Origin: Phoronis australis | Lineage: Eukaryota; Phoronida; Phoronidae | DNA length: 64,000 nucleotides | Assembly: GCA_002633005.1 (NCBI GenBank) | Contig: NMRA01000344.1 | Span: 72,013-136,012, forward strand | Direction: 5' to 3' | In this document: one piece after another, positions 1-13,800 of the stretch | Position numbering within the stretch: position 1 is the stretch's first letter | Layout of the letters: each line of letters begins with the position of its first letter | Position numbers and translations under genes: made by a program | The notes under the pieces: model-generated | Told to the model about the DNA's origin: nothing | Databases searched by the model: none | What the model saw: the letters and a program-made list of their open reading frames with translations, nothing else

Positions 1-1779
1 ACTGCGGATCAGTTTGAGCGTGTGAATTGGTGTGGCAACACATTTTCTTCTGACTGTGTTTGTTTCCCCTTTATACTGTGAAGGTTATGTGAACTAGTAA
101 GTGTAGGTCTTTTCACGTATTGAAGCACTCAGAACACGACGTTAAAAAACAATATTTTACTTATTTTTGTATTTTAGAAACCATAAATGTACCGAGAAAA
201 TAAAGGATAACACGACTTCGTAGGATGTCTTGGTTGTTATAAACAAAATGAGGTCAGAGAGACCATTATAACCAAGTTTATAGAAATGAAGAGGTTTGCA
301 ACCCTCATTACGCTCCAGCGATTAGGTAGACCTCAAACGGACGTCAAATATATGACATCAACACCGGTTACGTAACGGCATTAGGCTGTTCTCAGAATTG
401 ACCTATCGCAACCCCCGCCCCTTACTTAATACGTCGACAAACAACCTTCATGTATAAGTTTCACCCGGCAACGTGTTGTATGTCGGATAAAATGGCGGCT
501 TTGAAACTAAGATGTGTCAAAAATGATGCGTTCTGATTGGTCAGTTGAGCCACGGCTGAAATTGGATGTCATTACTGCTGTTGTTCTCTAATTAAGCGCG
601 CTGTGGGGACAAGAACTGCCTTGTGCAACAGATTCATACAGTGCTAGTCTTTTTGTTGAAAGGCAGTTGGTGTCAAACTATGCATTTAATGGGATTGCGT
701 ATAGGCGACTCAGTTAGGTCTAAACGAAATGTACACGTGTCTTCCCCATGCCAAAAAACGCATCCATTAGATTTCTTGAAGATACCTCTAAGAGATTTAT
801 CAAGAATGAGACATAAGCAAAACAGATTCCGTGATCTGCATGGTAGACCTGTACTAAGACATCAAAGCAGGTTTAACTTTAGACCTGGTCATGTCAGCTG
901 TGTATGCAGAGTAGACTTACTTTTTGAAAACAAGGGGATTGAGATTAAAAAGCTTGTTTAGACGGGAGCCATTTCAAAAATTGATTATTTCTTATTGATC
1001 GGCAAGCACGGTATTGTTTGAAAATATAACTATAACCTTCTGTAGTTTGCTACGAAGAGCTGAATTCAGACTGTAATCTTTGACTTGCGACTTAATCTAT
1101 ACGTGAGGATACCCACCGTGTTATCATTTTTGTCTCTTTTTGAATTCATTCCTGTTCAAAGAACTAGTGCTCGTTCCACGATATAAGTTCGAAATTGCTT
1201 TAAGCTGAATTCTAGATGAAGACATTTTTCGTGAACTTCCGGTCACTTGGAAATTAGAATAGCTGGCAACGGACGTACCAAACACACCCAATTTCATGTG
1301 GAACGAGCAACAGTATTCAGTGGTTTAATTGAGTTATTTGACCTAGGTTTCATTGAAAGTAGGTTGTAAGGAAAGAAAACGGCCAACGTCGAAATCAGCG
1401 ATGTTAAATAAGCGGTAAAATAGCGGCTGCTATATGCCTATCGAATAATCTGTACCTGGACGTGGATTTGTCATAGACAAAAACGAAAATGTGTTATAGT
1501 TTCTTTTAGTCCAATCTACAGCAACTTCTCTACTGAGTACGACTGTACATTGAATCTAAGTGAACACATTACCTTCAAGTAGGCCAACCTCCTGAAATTT
1601 CTAAAAGTAACCTCCCCCGCTTTCGATAATGATCATACAGTAATTCTTCTTGTCTAATGGTCGTTCTCCGTGACATGGACATGTTCAGTATAAAAGTGCT
1701 CATGATTTGAAAATTTTGGAAAAATGTCCGGCGGACGCCCTTCTACTAGCTCACGTAATAAAGAGAAAATAACACTTAC
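1..1779. other. 3' intron or downstream sequence of the ADAM gene; no exon recognised
   Basis: I looked on the minus strand for a phase-1 exon encoding a membrane segment and basic cytoplasmic tail and found none. A plus-strand open frame at 623-961 has no recognisable motif. The remaining ADAM exons are probably beyond the left edge. Confidence 0.5.
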
Positions 1780-1891
1780 TAGAGGAAGGTGCTGGTGCCC
1801 CGCTGTGCACGCTTCCACCGGCTCCTGAAGAGCTACATGTCGGTGGCGTGTAACCAGAGTCGCAATAGCAGTCTCCTGCGTTGTCACAAAC
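1780..1891 (-). CDS. ADAM exon 22 (second half of EGF domain and juxtamembrane stalk)
   Basis: Acceptor TCTCAG and donor TCTA/GTAAGT; 112 bp, phase 0 to 1. It reads [19 protein letters not shown], completing the EGF, followed by [20 protein letters not shown]-x-G-G-S-x-x-S-G is typical of the stalk just before the membrane in ADAM9/12/19-type proteins. The next exon, expected to encode the membrane span, was not found. Confidence 0.9.
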
Positions 1892-4800
1892 CTGAGACAG
1901 ACAGCAACTACAGAACTACCAGCATTGAACACCATCTTGTTCCTACATGACTTAGTTATTCACGGGAGATTAGCATAAAATCGCTGTGGACGAGAAGATC
2001 AAACAACTTGAAAACATTTTGTATTGCGTGAGGCAAGTATGAAGAGAACAAACTTTTTATCGTTTCATAAGAAATTATTACAGAACAGAAAAGGATTTGA
2101 ACTTATCATGTGTTGTATGTGTAATCGTTGACGAATGACATGAGCGTCTCTTCACCAACCGTACACGTGTTAAGCCAAATTGAACAGCAGTGAAATTAGT
2201 AGTGCTTTCAACACTTTCAGTTAAGCCGGTGTCTTGCAACATCACACAGCAGTTGGAATGAAATATCCCGCCAGCATTTGCTTAGTAAACAACTGGAGAT
2301 ACACTTCAAACAAAATGGCCGTCATTGGCAACACTTAGACGGCCACTAAAAACAGTGCAGGTGGCCTGATGTCATTTGTGGTGCATCAGACGTGCCTCAT
2401 GGTTGGACCTATTGCAAAAAACACCTGAGGTAAAGCACGAGAGCCCCGTTCTTCGGGAAGGAACTTTTCAACTCTGCCAGTCTCCTTTAAGAAAACAGAC
2501 AGACGTTTCCATTTGTTGACATGTATTATATGTTGTAGGCATGTAACGGTGACATCCAATAGGTAGCTCCTTAGCCTATAAAAAGCTGGGCAAGACTCTG
2601 CCAGATATTTAGGGGACACACTAGGCACCCCACATGCTCAGTAATGTGACTGTGTCGGGTTAGGTTACAGAGCCCTTTAAAATTTGAATCTATCTACACT
2701 CAGAAGTTTTTTTTTTAATCTTTTGGTGGATCACGTTGGGAAAATTCTCCTTGGTCTATCTGCAGGGGTTAAGTGATGGCCATTGGGCTATTGACTGGAT
2801 GTGTGTATTTATTCTGCAGCACCCGTAAGGTGCAACAGTTTTGCCGTCAACAATGACACATACACTCACATTAAAATCATACTGGACATCGTCAAAATTC
2901 AATAAGGTTTGGTGCGCCAAAACGCAACTAAACATCCTTTTCTTTTCAACTATAATCCGTGTCAATACTGGGTTAATGAAACAAAACATCCAATAAACGC
3001 ACTTACACCATGGGAAGAGCAAAGGCAGGTGTCTGGTCTTGAAATATCTTGGCATTTTTGATCCACACACATCTGCGGAACACATTTCATTACAACATAC
3101 CATACGAGCGTCTCACCAACACTTCTCGGATCCAAAAACTGCTTTATACATACAAACATGAATCTCTTGTCAAAAGCAATAACGTCTGTTTTTTTCAATC
3201 GCAGTAAACGTATTTTGCAAGCTTGCTGAGATTAGAAGTGATTTCTGGGCTTGAATGAAAGAACGGACAATTCTCTATTCACCACTTGCACGCATTCGGC
3301 AAAACGAGGCCACCTGTCAAACTTCGCAAACATGGTTCATTGCTGTGTGCCGCTGTGCAGTAACTCGTCCAAGAAAAAGTCGTCATTTTCCTTCCATAAG
3401 TTTCCGAGTGACCAGACAGTACGCAACAAGTGGATAGTTAATATCCGTAGAGATCCAGGAAAAGACATTAACGTAAGTTTACAGACAATTGCCTTCGAAA
3501 TAATCCGATTGAAATCCTTGAAAGCCGGTGTCCTGTCATGGCCACTTCTCCCGTTTCCACACGTCGTAAGGTCGATTGTAAATAGGCTACTTGAAAAAAA
3601 GACTTATTTTTGCCAAATTGTTAAACGCTTTCGTGTGTTTGACAATGTAATTTTTGTCTAAGACGCATTCTTTTGATCTTACCGAATATTTATGCGATTT
3701 AATCCCATCGTTGGTCTGCTCGGCCTGAGCCTGACTGACTGTACTCACTGAATTGGTACGTCAGGTACGCGTCCCCTTACAAAAATGAACTTGAGTTTTC
3801 ATCGAAGAACTTAAATTTTGGTCTGAAAAACTTATGTTTTCATTCACGAAAACTTAAGTTTTTGGCGAAAAGTTAAGTATTTTGGAACAAGTTTTTGGGA
3901 CGAACTTAAGTTTTTCAAAAACTTAAGTTCTGAAAACGTTTTTCAAAAACCTGAGTTCTGAAAACGGCGGCTTACTCGGTGTACGATGTCTAGTTTTTAT
4001 TTATGGTTTCAGGTAGGAGTAGATTATTTTGTTGTCGTACCAGTGCGCAGAACACCAGTATGCAAAATATGTTATGTTCGTTTCAAACCATGTCTGCAAA
4101 ATCGGGGTGCTGGACAACACTCCCCCGCCCAGCCAGCGAGGCATATCTTTTGGTCATGTGCAAAACTATGCAACACAATAGCCCCTGTATTGTAATTGGT
4201 CTACTATCAGAAGGAGAAATTGCTTTGCTTAGGAAAATTATTTCTCTACGTGTATGTGATTAATACTTTTTATTCATTCAGTTAATACCAAATACATGTG
4301 TGTGCTCAGCTCACTTCACGAAAGATGACTACATCTTCAAGGCGACCATCATGGAGAAGATCTTAAAGGATGGTGTGGTTCCAACCATTTTTAACTGGAG
4401 CAAAACAGGCGTTGTCAGAAAGCGAAGGTCACCAAAAAAGAGATCTTTGTTGATACTCTGGGGTATGCTATATCCAGGAATTAAATTACATAATAAGCGT
4501 AATTTTTGGTGGGGGTGGGACTGTAACCACTGTACTCGATCAATACATTAGTGTCAATTTTTACATTCTTACCATTACGACTTAAAGGAGTGTTGCCAGC
4601 CATAGCTCCGGTAAAAACTATTTTCTAATCTATCTGATACTATCACTGTAACGATAGGCGGGACAGTATTTAAAGCACGTCCTCTGAGCTACTAATTGTG
4701 CTCTTTTTTATAATCTTAAAGGAGCATTAGGCTGAACCCAGTTTCGCCTATTGTCAGTTATTGAGTGTCATTAATGCTTTATGTGGGGTAATCATCATAT

Positions 4801-7800
4801 GCCGATCAACAACCACCAAATCAATGGCTACCTGACTTGAAGCACTCATGTCCCTTTAGAAATATTTTTCGATTCCTGTTGTTTCCACTTCAGAATCTCA
4901 ACTTTGCGACAAGATGAATCGGATGTGGTGGACGTGGCAGAACCTGTGTTAGATAGACCCGTTGTGCAGAGTTTAGTGAAGTTCTGTGTCCCCCTGTTTG
5001 TTGCGACCACGACTATTGGATGGTTGTGTCATTACTGATGTTGTGTAGCATATGTTGTGTCATAACGTAAAGATTCAAACAAATGCGGGGTCTAAAGCCG
5101 GGCACGCTGAAATAAATAAATGCTGGGTCTCTAATAGACGCCCCCCTCTGAATAACAAAATGTGTAACAGATTTGCGTACAAAATTTCACTGTGATGCCA
5201 TGTTTAAAAGATCATGTTGTACCACGATTTTAGATCGGACGAGTAATAAGGACGAACTTTTAGTTTGCTGTCGTATGATACATAGGCCTACTGTTTTGGC
5301 TGGCCATAAGACTGTTATAAATTAACGCTGACTCTAATAAGTACCTCCCTCTAGAAGACCCCTTGTCTGGAGCACGTCTGAAAAAAATAAATGCCCCGGT
5401 GTTGATTACAAGCCTTACGGTATATATGTAAATAGACTTTATACTATCAAAAGGTTTTACAAAAGTATTTGAATAGAATATATATGGAAAGTGTATTAAA
5501 CAATAGAATTTTAAAAACCACAAATGCTATTTTATTGTTATATACAGTCCAGTGTATTTAACAGTACTTCAACTCTTGCAAGCATTAGCCACCAACAGCT
5601 CCTTCAGGAAGTGGTTGTAAAAACTGTCTAGCTTAAGTTTCATTCCATTGAAAAGTCATTGTCAAAATAGCTCTGTTCACAATGGAATTCATCGTGACAC
5701 ATAACATAAAATTCACACCACACTGCCCCTGATATGCCCAGCTGGCCCATCACTTTATCAAAATACATGTGCGTTTTTCTTAAACTGTAACCATCGTCAT
5801 TTTGGCGCAAGTACGCCAATTCAGCCAAAGTATTTTTCGTGCTGCATTTCACTTCCAGCAGACCCCAAGACGGTGTCTCGTCGGGATCAAAGACACGTCT
5901 GTCAGGGCTGCAACCCAGATGGGGAGCTGTGAGATTTATGATGAATCCTACTGGATGGACCTCCACCGCGAACTGGCATACCTCTCTACAGCAACACCTT
6001 CATTTTCAATGCCAAATGCAATGTCTGCTGAGACGATACGTTTCTTAGATATCCAGTCTTTTGCTAACTGGTCATAATTTGCTCTGCGCGAACACACACT
6101 TTTAAATTTGAATGCAGTAATGCGCCACTCTCGAAGTTTGTGCCACTCTGGACAAATGGACTGTGACCGAGTGTCCTTTTCGTATTGTTGGCTTTCCTCT
6201 ATGGTAACAGCAAGAGACTTGAGGATAACTGCTGCCTTATGATTCACTTCAAATTGATTGCCAGTGATGTCAGGTAGGTGAAAAACTGGTGGGGTTGGAG
6301 GTCCAACAAATACCGGAAACGGCACATGTTCCTGTTGATACGAAAGTACAGACCCCTTTGGTACCACTCCGAGTGACGACTCAGTTAACTGTTCGTTTTC
6401 TTCTTCATCTGACCTTATCTGAAGCCACTGAACAGGTGGATTGTGAGATTTCAGAGTTGGCATCAGCTTTCCTTTTAGGTTGATAGTGTACAAAGGTACA
6501 GTGACAGGGTTGTACACCAGTAATGTGATGCCATCGGTGTGGTGCTTTCTTGACTGCGAGGGGAGCTTCGGTTTCACTACACGCACACTAGTTGTGGGCT
6601 TGGGAGCAATTCCATGGGTCCTTGGGGGAACATGCCACATTTGTGGCTGTGATGTTGAGCTCAGGGACCTTCTTTAAACGCAAGCTCTGATAGTGAGACA
6701 CTTGGTATAAAAGGGCTATAGCGTGAGAGCACAGTCGTTTGCCAGCAGTGCAGGTGAAGATGTGTGTCATTAATGACACTGCACCAGAACCATTCAGAGT
6801 AATCTGAAATAATAAAACATTAATCATGTTGACATCAGGAAGTCACACTGATAACTTTCAGATTCCATTCTAACCTGGGATTAGTGATCTGCTGTAATGA
6901 TTTTTTAGGAAAATTAAAAATTTCCATGGGAGTCGACTCGATAGTAAGAGGGGCACCATAATTTCATTTTTTACTAGCAGTCCTTGAAAAAGGTCACTAA
7001 TTCAACTAATAAAAAATAACTGGCAAGAGTTCAGAAATATTTTTGAAATTAAGATCACTGATCCTATTAATAAAAAATACTGGCCTTAGGCAAAAATATT
7101 AGTTTCACTAAATCATATCACAATATCATAATCCATAAATATATTATAAATGAGATATATTCATTTTTATATACTTTCCCTTTTTATACTATGGTTGTGA
7201 CCCATAGATAATTAGCCATCCTTGTGGGCGCGCGCAATCAACATAACTTCAGCATAATTCGTTCTAAAATAAAAGTAAAAAGTTGGCCAAGTAGGCACTA
7301 ATGCACACTATCTCCCAAAATACCTTAATGCTATGCGGGTTTTCAGACTTCTTCATCCTCCTGTAGCACTTGCAGCGCACTTCACAATTTTCTCGTTGAC
7401 TTGACATGACTGTAAAAAAACACAGCAATACATTTTAAGGTTGCTGATCAGCTGACTGACCCCAGCAACGCAAATGCCTACGACATGTGCCTAGAACAGT
7501 CACCTTGCTAAGAATAAAATTATATGCAATCAACGTTGAGGCGTGTTAAGAATGCGTCATTTTATACAAACTTCCTATCATGTAATGTTTTGAACACGTA
7601 ACGTGAGAGTTTTTATAGTTCATTTCCGTATTAAAGCCTATGCGACCGGCAACTGCCCGGCCGAAGCGTGTATCGAGCCTAATTTTGAATAATATTTACC
7701 TTCGATTTCGTGGACGTAAGAATCCCAAAAGAACCTGTAAGGTTTTTGAATTCCACTTTTGGGAGTTTGCGAAAAAGTGGGTACCATTCTGTCGATATCC

Positions 7801-10800
7801 TCGTGTTTAATCGTCGGCACATTCGTGAGCAATTTACCCCATACACACTCGTCAGACGCCATTTTTCTCAACTCAGGGACAAGAAGCCTCGTTTTCAATG
7901 GGGTCGACAGTAGCGCCGCTGAAGTGTGCAAGTAGTGAATTGCTTGGAGCTTTGCTGACTTTAAAGGAGCTTGTCGCCGTCGTTCAAATATGTGAAATTT
8001 GCCTTGGGGTCACGCTCATCCTGTCGTGAATTGTCGCCGAATGAATTGGCAACTCAAGTCGCAGGCAGTGCGGGTTTGTACCACGTTCGAAATCACAACC
8101 TCAATACATTCTGATATGTTTCCGTGAGTCACCATGATGTTCTCAATGTCCTTGATGGTAGGTCCTAATGGAATCTTACGGAGCTTCAAGTCTGCCAGTA
8201 CGTAACACGTGCGGGTATTACACGTCGACGCGTTCGTGTTGACTCATTTTCCGGTTAATCAATTTTGCAACGGTTAATGCACGTACTGCAAATACTAGTT
8301 AACACAACCGCTGAACCACTTCACCCTAACCCCAAAAGTCGCTTGGCCTCAAGTCATATGATTGGCGTGAAGTGCCAGCCGCATGACATTCCTTGTTACA
8401 CAATGACATCGCTGACTGTTGTACACACGAAGCCCCTGCAATTCTTTCTAAATGTAGTCAGTTTGCCGGATGTCAACCACTTTCGTGTTCAAGACTGAAT
8501 TTCACACGTTAGTAGAGAGGTGAAGTGGGTATATTAATTTCGCGATTTTGTGAATGGACTGCCTCAGTTCATTGGCTCGGAAATCAATTCAAAAGTTCGC
8601 CAAACACTTACACGTCTAAAACTTGCACGTGTAAACGTGTAAACCTCGCATGCGTAAACGTGTAAAACCCACACGTATTACCAACTGACAGGTTTGGAGT
8701 TCCATATAAAGTGAATCATGTCACGATGAGCAACTTGCACGGTTTTACATGAGTAATAGCCACGTGTCGATTTCCGATGTTGGAATCCAGCTTAACCACA
8801 CAGGCCATACTATTCTGCCAGATTAACAGTCAAAATCAAAAATAGGTTTCGAAACAAAGCAGATTTACAACGCATGTACCATTATGCCAATGGCATAGGC
8901 CTACTTATTTCAAACACACCGCAAACCACTTTGTTCCGGCACTTGATCATGAACTATGTTCGTAAAGAATTTGGGTCTTATTTGAACTAACTGTTTCTTG
9001 TTCAGTAATTGTCATGGCTTGTAGGGGCACCCCTTTTGAATTTTACCCGAATTCCAAACGCTGTTGCCTTGTTGAGTGTTGCATTCGTTCAACTTGATGT
9101 TTTGCAGTAAATTCATTAAACCCCCGGAGATATTTAGCACATCCGGTCAGATGTTTGGTAAATAAGAATTACACTTTACACGGGATGCTTTAACTCATAC
9201 TTAACCTTATTGGTTCCGCACTGTGTTCCATTTGGTACTAAGCCCAAATCAGCCGAATTTCCATCCCTTACAAATAGGCCTACCACACTAGAACATCCGT
9301 CGGATTCGGTCACGCGGCTTTTGGAATATCGTGCACCGGAAACAACTAGAGATCCCGAGGTGCCTGCACAGTGCAAGCGTCCACATTTCACGTCTCTGTG
9401 GGAATAGATTCTATCACTATCATCGTTGTTTAATTAGCTAAAACAATATTATGTACACAAAAGTATCACTACATAGTAGTGGATAGTAGCAATAAATGAT
9501 GGTAGTAGGTGGTGGTTGTAGTCGGTCACGTTGTTTAGCAGCAGCTGCGGCGCCGGCAGCCTCACTAATCAGTAGTACCGAGTCTCATGTAATACGAAAT
9601 TATTCTTGAGCGAAAACACAGAGTATCGTTGCGTTTTTTATGGTGTACTTACAATGGATTGATATGCATATGTGGAATATTTTGTGCAATTTCAATGAAT
9701 GTTTTTCCAAGAAATAAAGGTTAAAATTCGAAATCTTATTTTTGACCACCCGATATAATGGACAAATAGTGATTTTTCGCTCTGGAGTTTTAGCCTCCAT
9801 CTTGAATTTCATATTAAATACTGATCATCTCTTAATTTCAAGCACACCAGTCAGTTGCTCACCCCTTAAAACTCCAGAATAGAACCCAAAATTATGTCTC
9901 TATCTCAATTATTGAAATTATATATATATTTTTGGTGATATCGAAACGTCTTGGCGGCCATCTTGGAAATGACGCAGTTTCAACCCATTTCCGGTGGTCA
10001 GATTTCGGTAGACTTTTTTCCTGTTAACAAGGCTTCCCAGTAGAGCATAAAACCACTGTAAAACCTTTTGCTGCAATTTGTCGTGGGTCAGGTGGTATAT
10101 TGACACGTTAATTTGGAATACAATTCAACTTAATTTAGAGACGAGTCTTGAATAGATTTCGAAATGGCCACATCGATAGCAAACATTATAAAAATGAAAT
10201 ATAACTAATTTCCTGTTCGACTGTGACTATCAATTAATATCTAAAACAGAATACAATTATCAACATTTCTAGTTATTTCTACAGGTCAAACGCCTCCGCC
10301 AAAACCAACGATATGAGACTACCATTAATCACTTTGTACTTTAAGGAAGTTATAAATTGGATGAGATGCATTACCATTTCCGCTCACCGTTCTCTGAATC
10401 ATATTAGGAACAACGAACCAATCAGAGGCTTTACAGTAGCGAGCAAGAAATCAATGCATGATAAGCAGACGATACAATTGGTTTGTGAAAGTGGGGCATC
10501 TGGGAACAATTGCGTTAAATCTTAGTCCGGAAAAATATCCGAGTCTCACTGGTTAATGTGAAGGCGTCTAGTTGTCAACACACATGTATAACCGAAACCA
10601 TCTTCCTTGTAGGGACTCAGTTGGCCACAAAAATCCATTAAGAGCATATGTATACATTTCAGTAGAAATATGGTAATGTTGGTCAACTTAATTTTAATGG
10701 AAAGTAGAAACTACTTTTTTAACTTCATTATCTGCTCAAAACATAACAAACCACAATATCTACAATGCAACTGTTACGTACTGAGAAGAACATGGAATAA

Positions 10801-13800
10801 AGGAATTTGTCCTTGAGTCATGCCCACAGTCGCCCGTGGCGTCGCCATTCCTGTTTCTTACCAAGCACGCAACACCAACCGACGCCGACGACCCCCAGAG
10901 AAACTGACAACGTTCCGCATTGGTGTTGCATTCGCCGTTGAAGCAAAAAGCCTGGACAGAATCACGGTTAGATATTAAAATGCGCCCACCGTCAACAGTT
11001 GTTTGATTAACATTGCCCTGTTTACAGTTGACAAAAACCGACGCGTAGTTATCCCTGAACATAGATCGGTGGGACTCGCTTAGTTAATCTAAAACCAGAA
11101 TGTCTCACACAGGCTATGATACGCAGTAAAATGTAACAATTTCGTCAAATGCAACAACTGTTACATTTTACATCATTGACACATTTTACGTTGCTAGGCC
11201 TCTCCTGAACCTAATCAGCAGTTACGTTTTATGGAGCTGCTACAATTAAGGTCGAATGCACATGCGAGAAATGTACCATACATTTTACAAAAGCGAAGTC
11301 ATATTTCATGAGTTTGCATAGCATTTGTCACAAGATGGAAATCGGTTTACATATTTAACGGATTCTTTCTCGGATTGTTTTAATGAAACTATGTCAAATG
11401 TGCCAGCTCGTGTTTGTTATGTGTCCCTATGGGCTTCCTATTGTTTTTAACATGAATAGTTTCTTCGCATAGTAAAGCTTCAACTCCAGGCGAACGCAGT
11501 TCCCAGGATCTGGTAACAAGTTTTTGCCCCCATATATTTATAGGTGGGGGCATATTGCCGTCATCTCTGTCTGAGCGTCCAGTTGTCCAGCTTCAGCGGC
11601 TGTATTTCCTAAGCCCCTTGCAAGATCTTATAGAATTTTGGCAGGCGTGTTCTTATGAGATTGACGACAGCTGACGATGACCGACCTCAATACCGCTGTG
11701 CAATTTTAGTGTTTTACGTTTGGCACTGTAGGCTTAAAGCTCATCAACCGATTTTCATGAAATTTGGCACATTAATGAGGTGACGTTATCCTCCCATTTC
11801 CAGATGGATTCCTGGGCCCAGTTGCATAAAAGTTATATGACGTATAGAAACAATGACGTCGCATTATCACGTGTCTCCTAAGTCCTCTGTGGGGTCTTTA
11901 TTAAATTACAGTAGTGGTGGTAATAGTAATAAAAATGATAATGAGTAGCCAAATTCAAACCTTGTGCCACTTTCGACAAAATACTATCTAAAAGGTGCGT
12001 TTTCTGAATTTCTGGAAGGGAGAAATGTGATTTTTTACTCAAAATTACTCTCAAAATGGGTCCCTTATTGCCTGAGCCCACTCTCTAAATGGGTAGGTAT
12101 CTAAAATTTTCGGGCTGTAGCTCTCGTCCAAAAAATACCGTGTCAGTACCACTAGCTCGTGATTTTAGTCATTTTCTTTGTAATATGACGTTGGTTTCGT
12201 ACAATGTAACAGTGTTTCGTTTTTCGTATGGACATTCGACGTAAAACGTAACATTTACGTACTAAACTGTAACAACGTGTTCATTTAAGGAAAGGTTTAG
12301 CAACGTAAAATGTAACGATGACAAAAACTGTTGTCACATTTATTGAAATTGTTATATTTTATGGCGTATCACGGCTATCGCTAATATGGCAATTCCGTGG
12401 TATTTAGTAGCTGCGCCCACCTTGTCCAAGTAGATAACGTTCTTGAAATGACATATTTTGTGAAATTGACTGCTTCTGATATAAACGAAATTTCAATCAC
12501 GCGGTTGTGCAAACGGTCATGTTCAAAGAGGTTACTGTTACAAGAATTCCTTATGTATCGAAAAACAATTCCATACGTTAAATAGAAGTATAGTTCTAAC
12601 AGACAGTTGCGACAGAGCGGTTATTTTCCTAGTAGCAAAATACAGTTCCAGCTTCTATATTACTTTAAAGATTCACAAACCGTGTTCTCAGCACAGACAA
12701 TGCCATTCATTTTGTAACGATCCTCGGGACAGGCACTAGATCGTCCGCTACAATATTCCGCTAGGTCGCATGCACCTGTCGCTGGTCTGCACATTGCACC
12801 TTGGCCTTTGTACTAAAATAATCCAGAAACCATATTTTTGAAGACATCCACTTTTCATCTGATTTATGTAATGCGGAAAGCTTTGGCAGTCTGAATGCAC
12901 TATCTCTCAGATCTTAGTAACTGCATGCAAACGGTGGCTTTGGAGTTAAATCAGATGATCTGGCGTTTTTGCTCGTTTGTTCAGGTAGCCGGCTGTATTT
13001 CCGTTGGAGTTCTCCTCAAACAGATGTCAGATGACATAAATTGACACTTAATCAGGCTTTCCAGAAAATTTGATATGGATAGATTTTACACAGCACTTTC
13101 TTCAAGGTCGCCTGTTATCGACATTATTTCCCCTGTCACATTTAGGGCCTTCCGAAGCGACCCAAAGATGACAACACCTTTTAGTTATATCCTCTCCTTT
13201 TGACAGAAGGTCCACGTAAATTATTCCATTCTAACTTATATCTGTCAAATATATAATTGTGAGAGCTGATGCAACCAATAAAACAATCCCAGATGTGTGA
13301 AAAGTTCATATTCAAGACAGTTTATTGTTCATTTGCCAGAACGCGGGATCTTATTCAAACTGACCAGCAGGTTGGTTCAAATATCTGGTCAATTGTATCC
13401 TACAGCATTTCACTGGATAGCAATGACGAAATATTTAATACGTAAATATTTTGGCAATCATAACATGATCAGTATGAAATTGAGGTTACGCTTACATTTG
13501 ACACAATTCGACGTAAATCTATTAGCGCCATATTTTAAAGTCCACGAGGTCATGTTGCCAATCTGGAACGAAATTTTAAAGAGCAATTTTTCGGAAAATT
13601 TTGAGTGCCGGCATAAATACTTTTGAGATCTGTAAGACCTCAACATGGTGTTCCACTTGAAGGGATATAAACGAGGTTTCGCGATAAGGTGAAGATTTTG
13701 TGTCTTTTTGCTAAGTTCGGAAAACTTCTCACGAAGTATTTACCTGACACGTGTCATAATCACAGCATCCACCGTGGGCGCACCTTGCACCTTTCACCAA

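Noticed and set aside
623..961. 112-codon plus-strand open frame
   Set aside because: No motif, no splice context and no signal peptide; of a length expected by chance in 64 kb.
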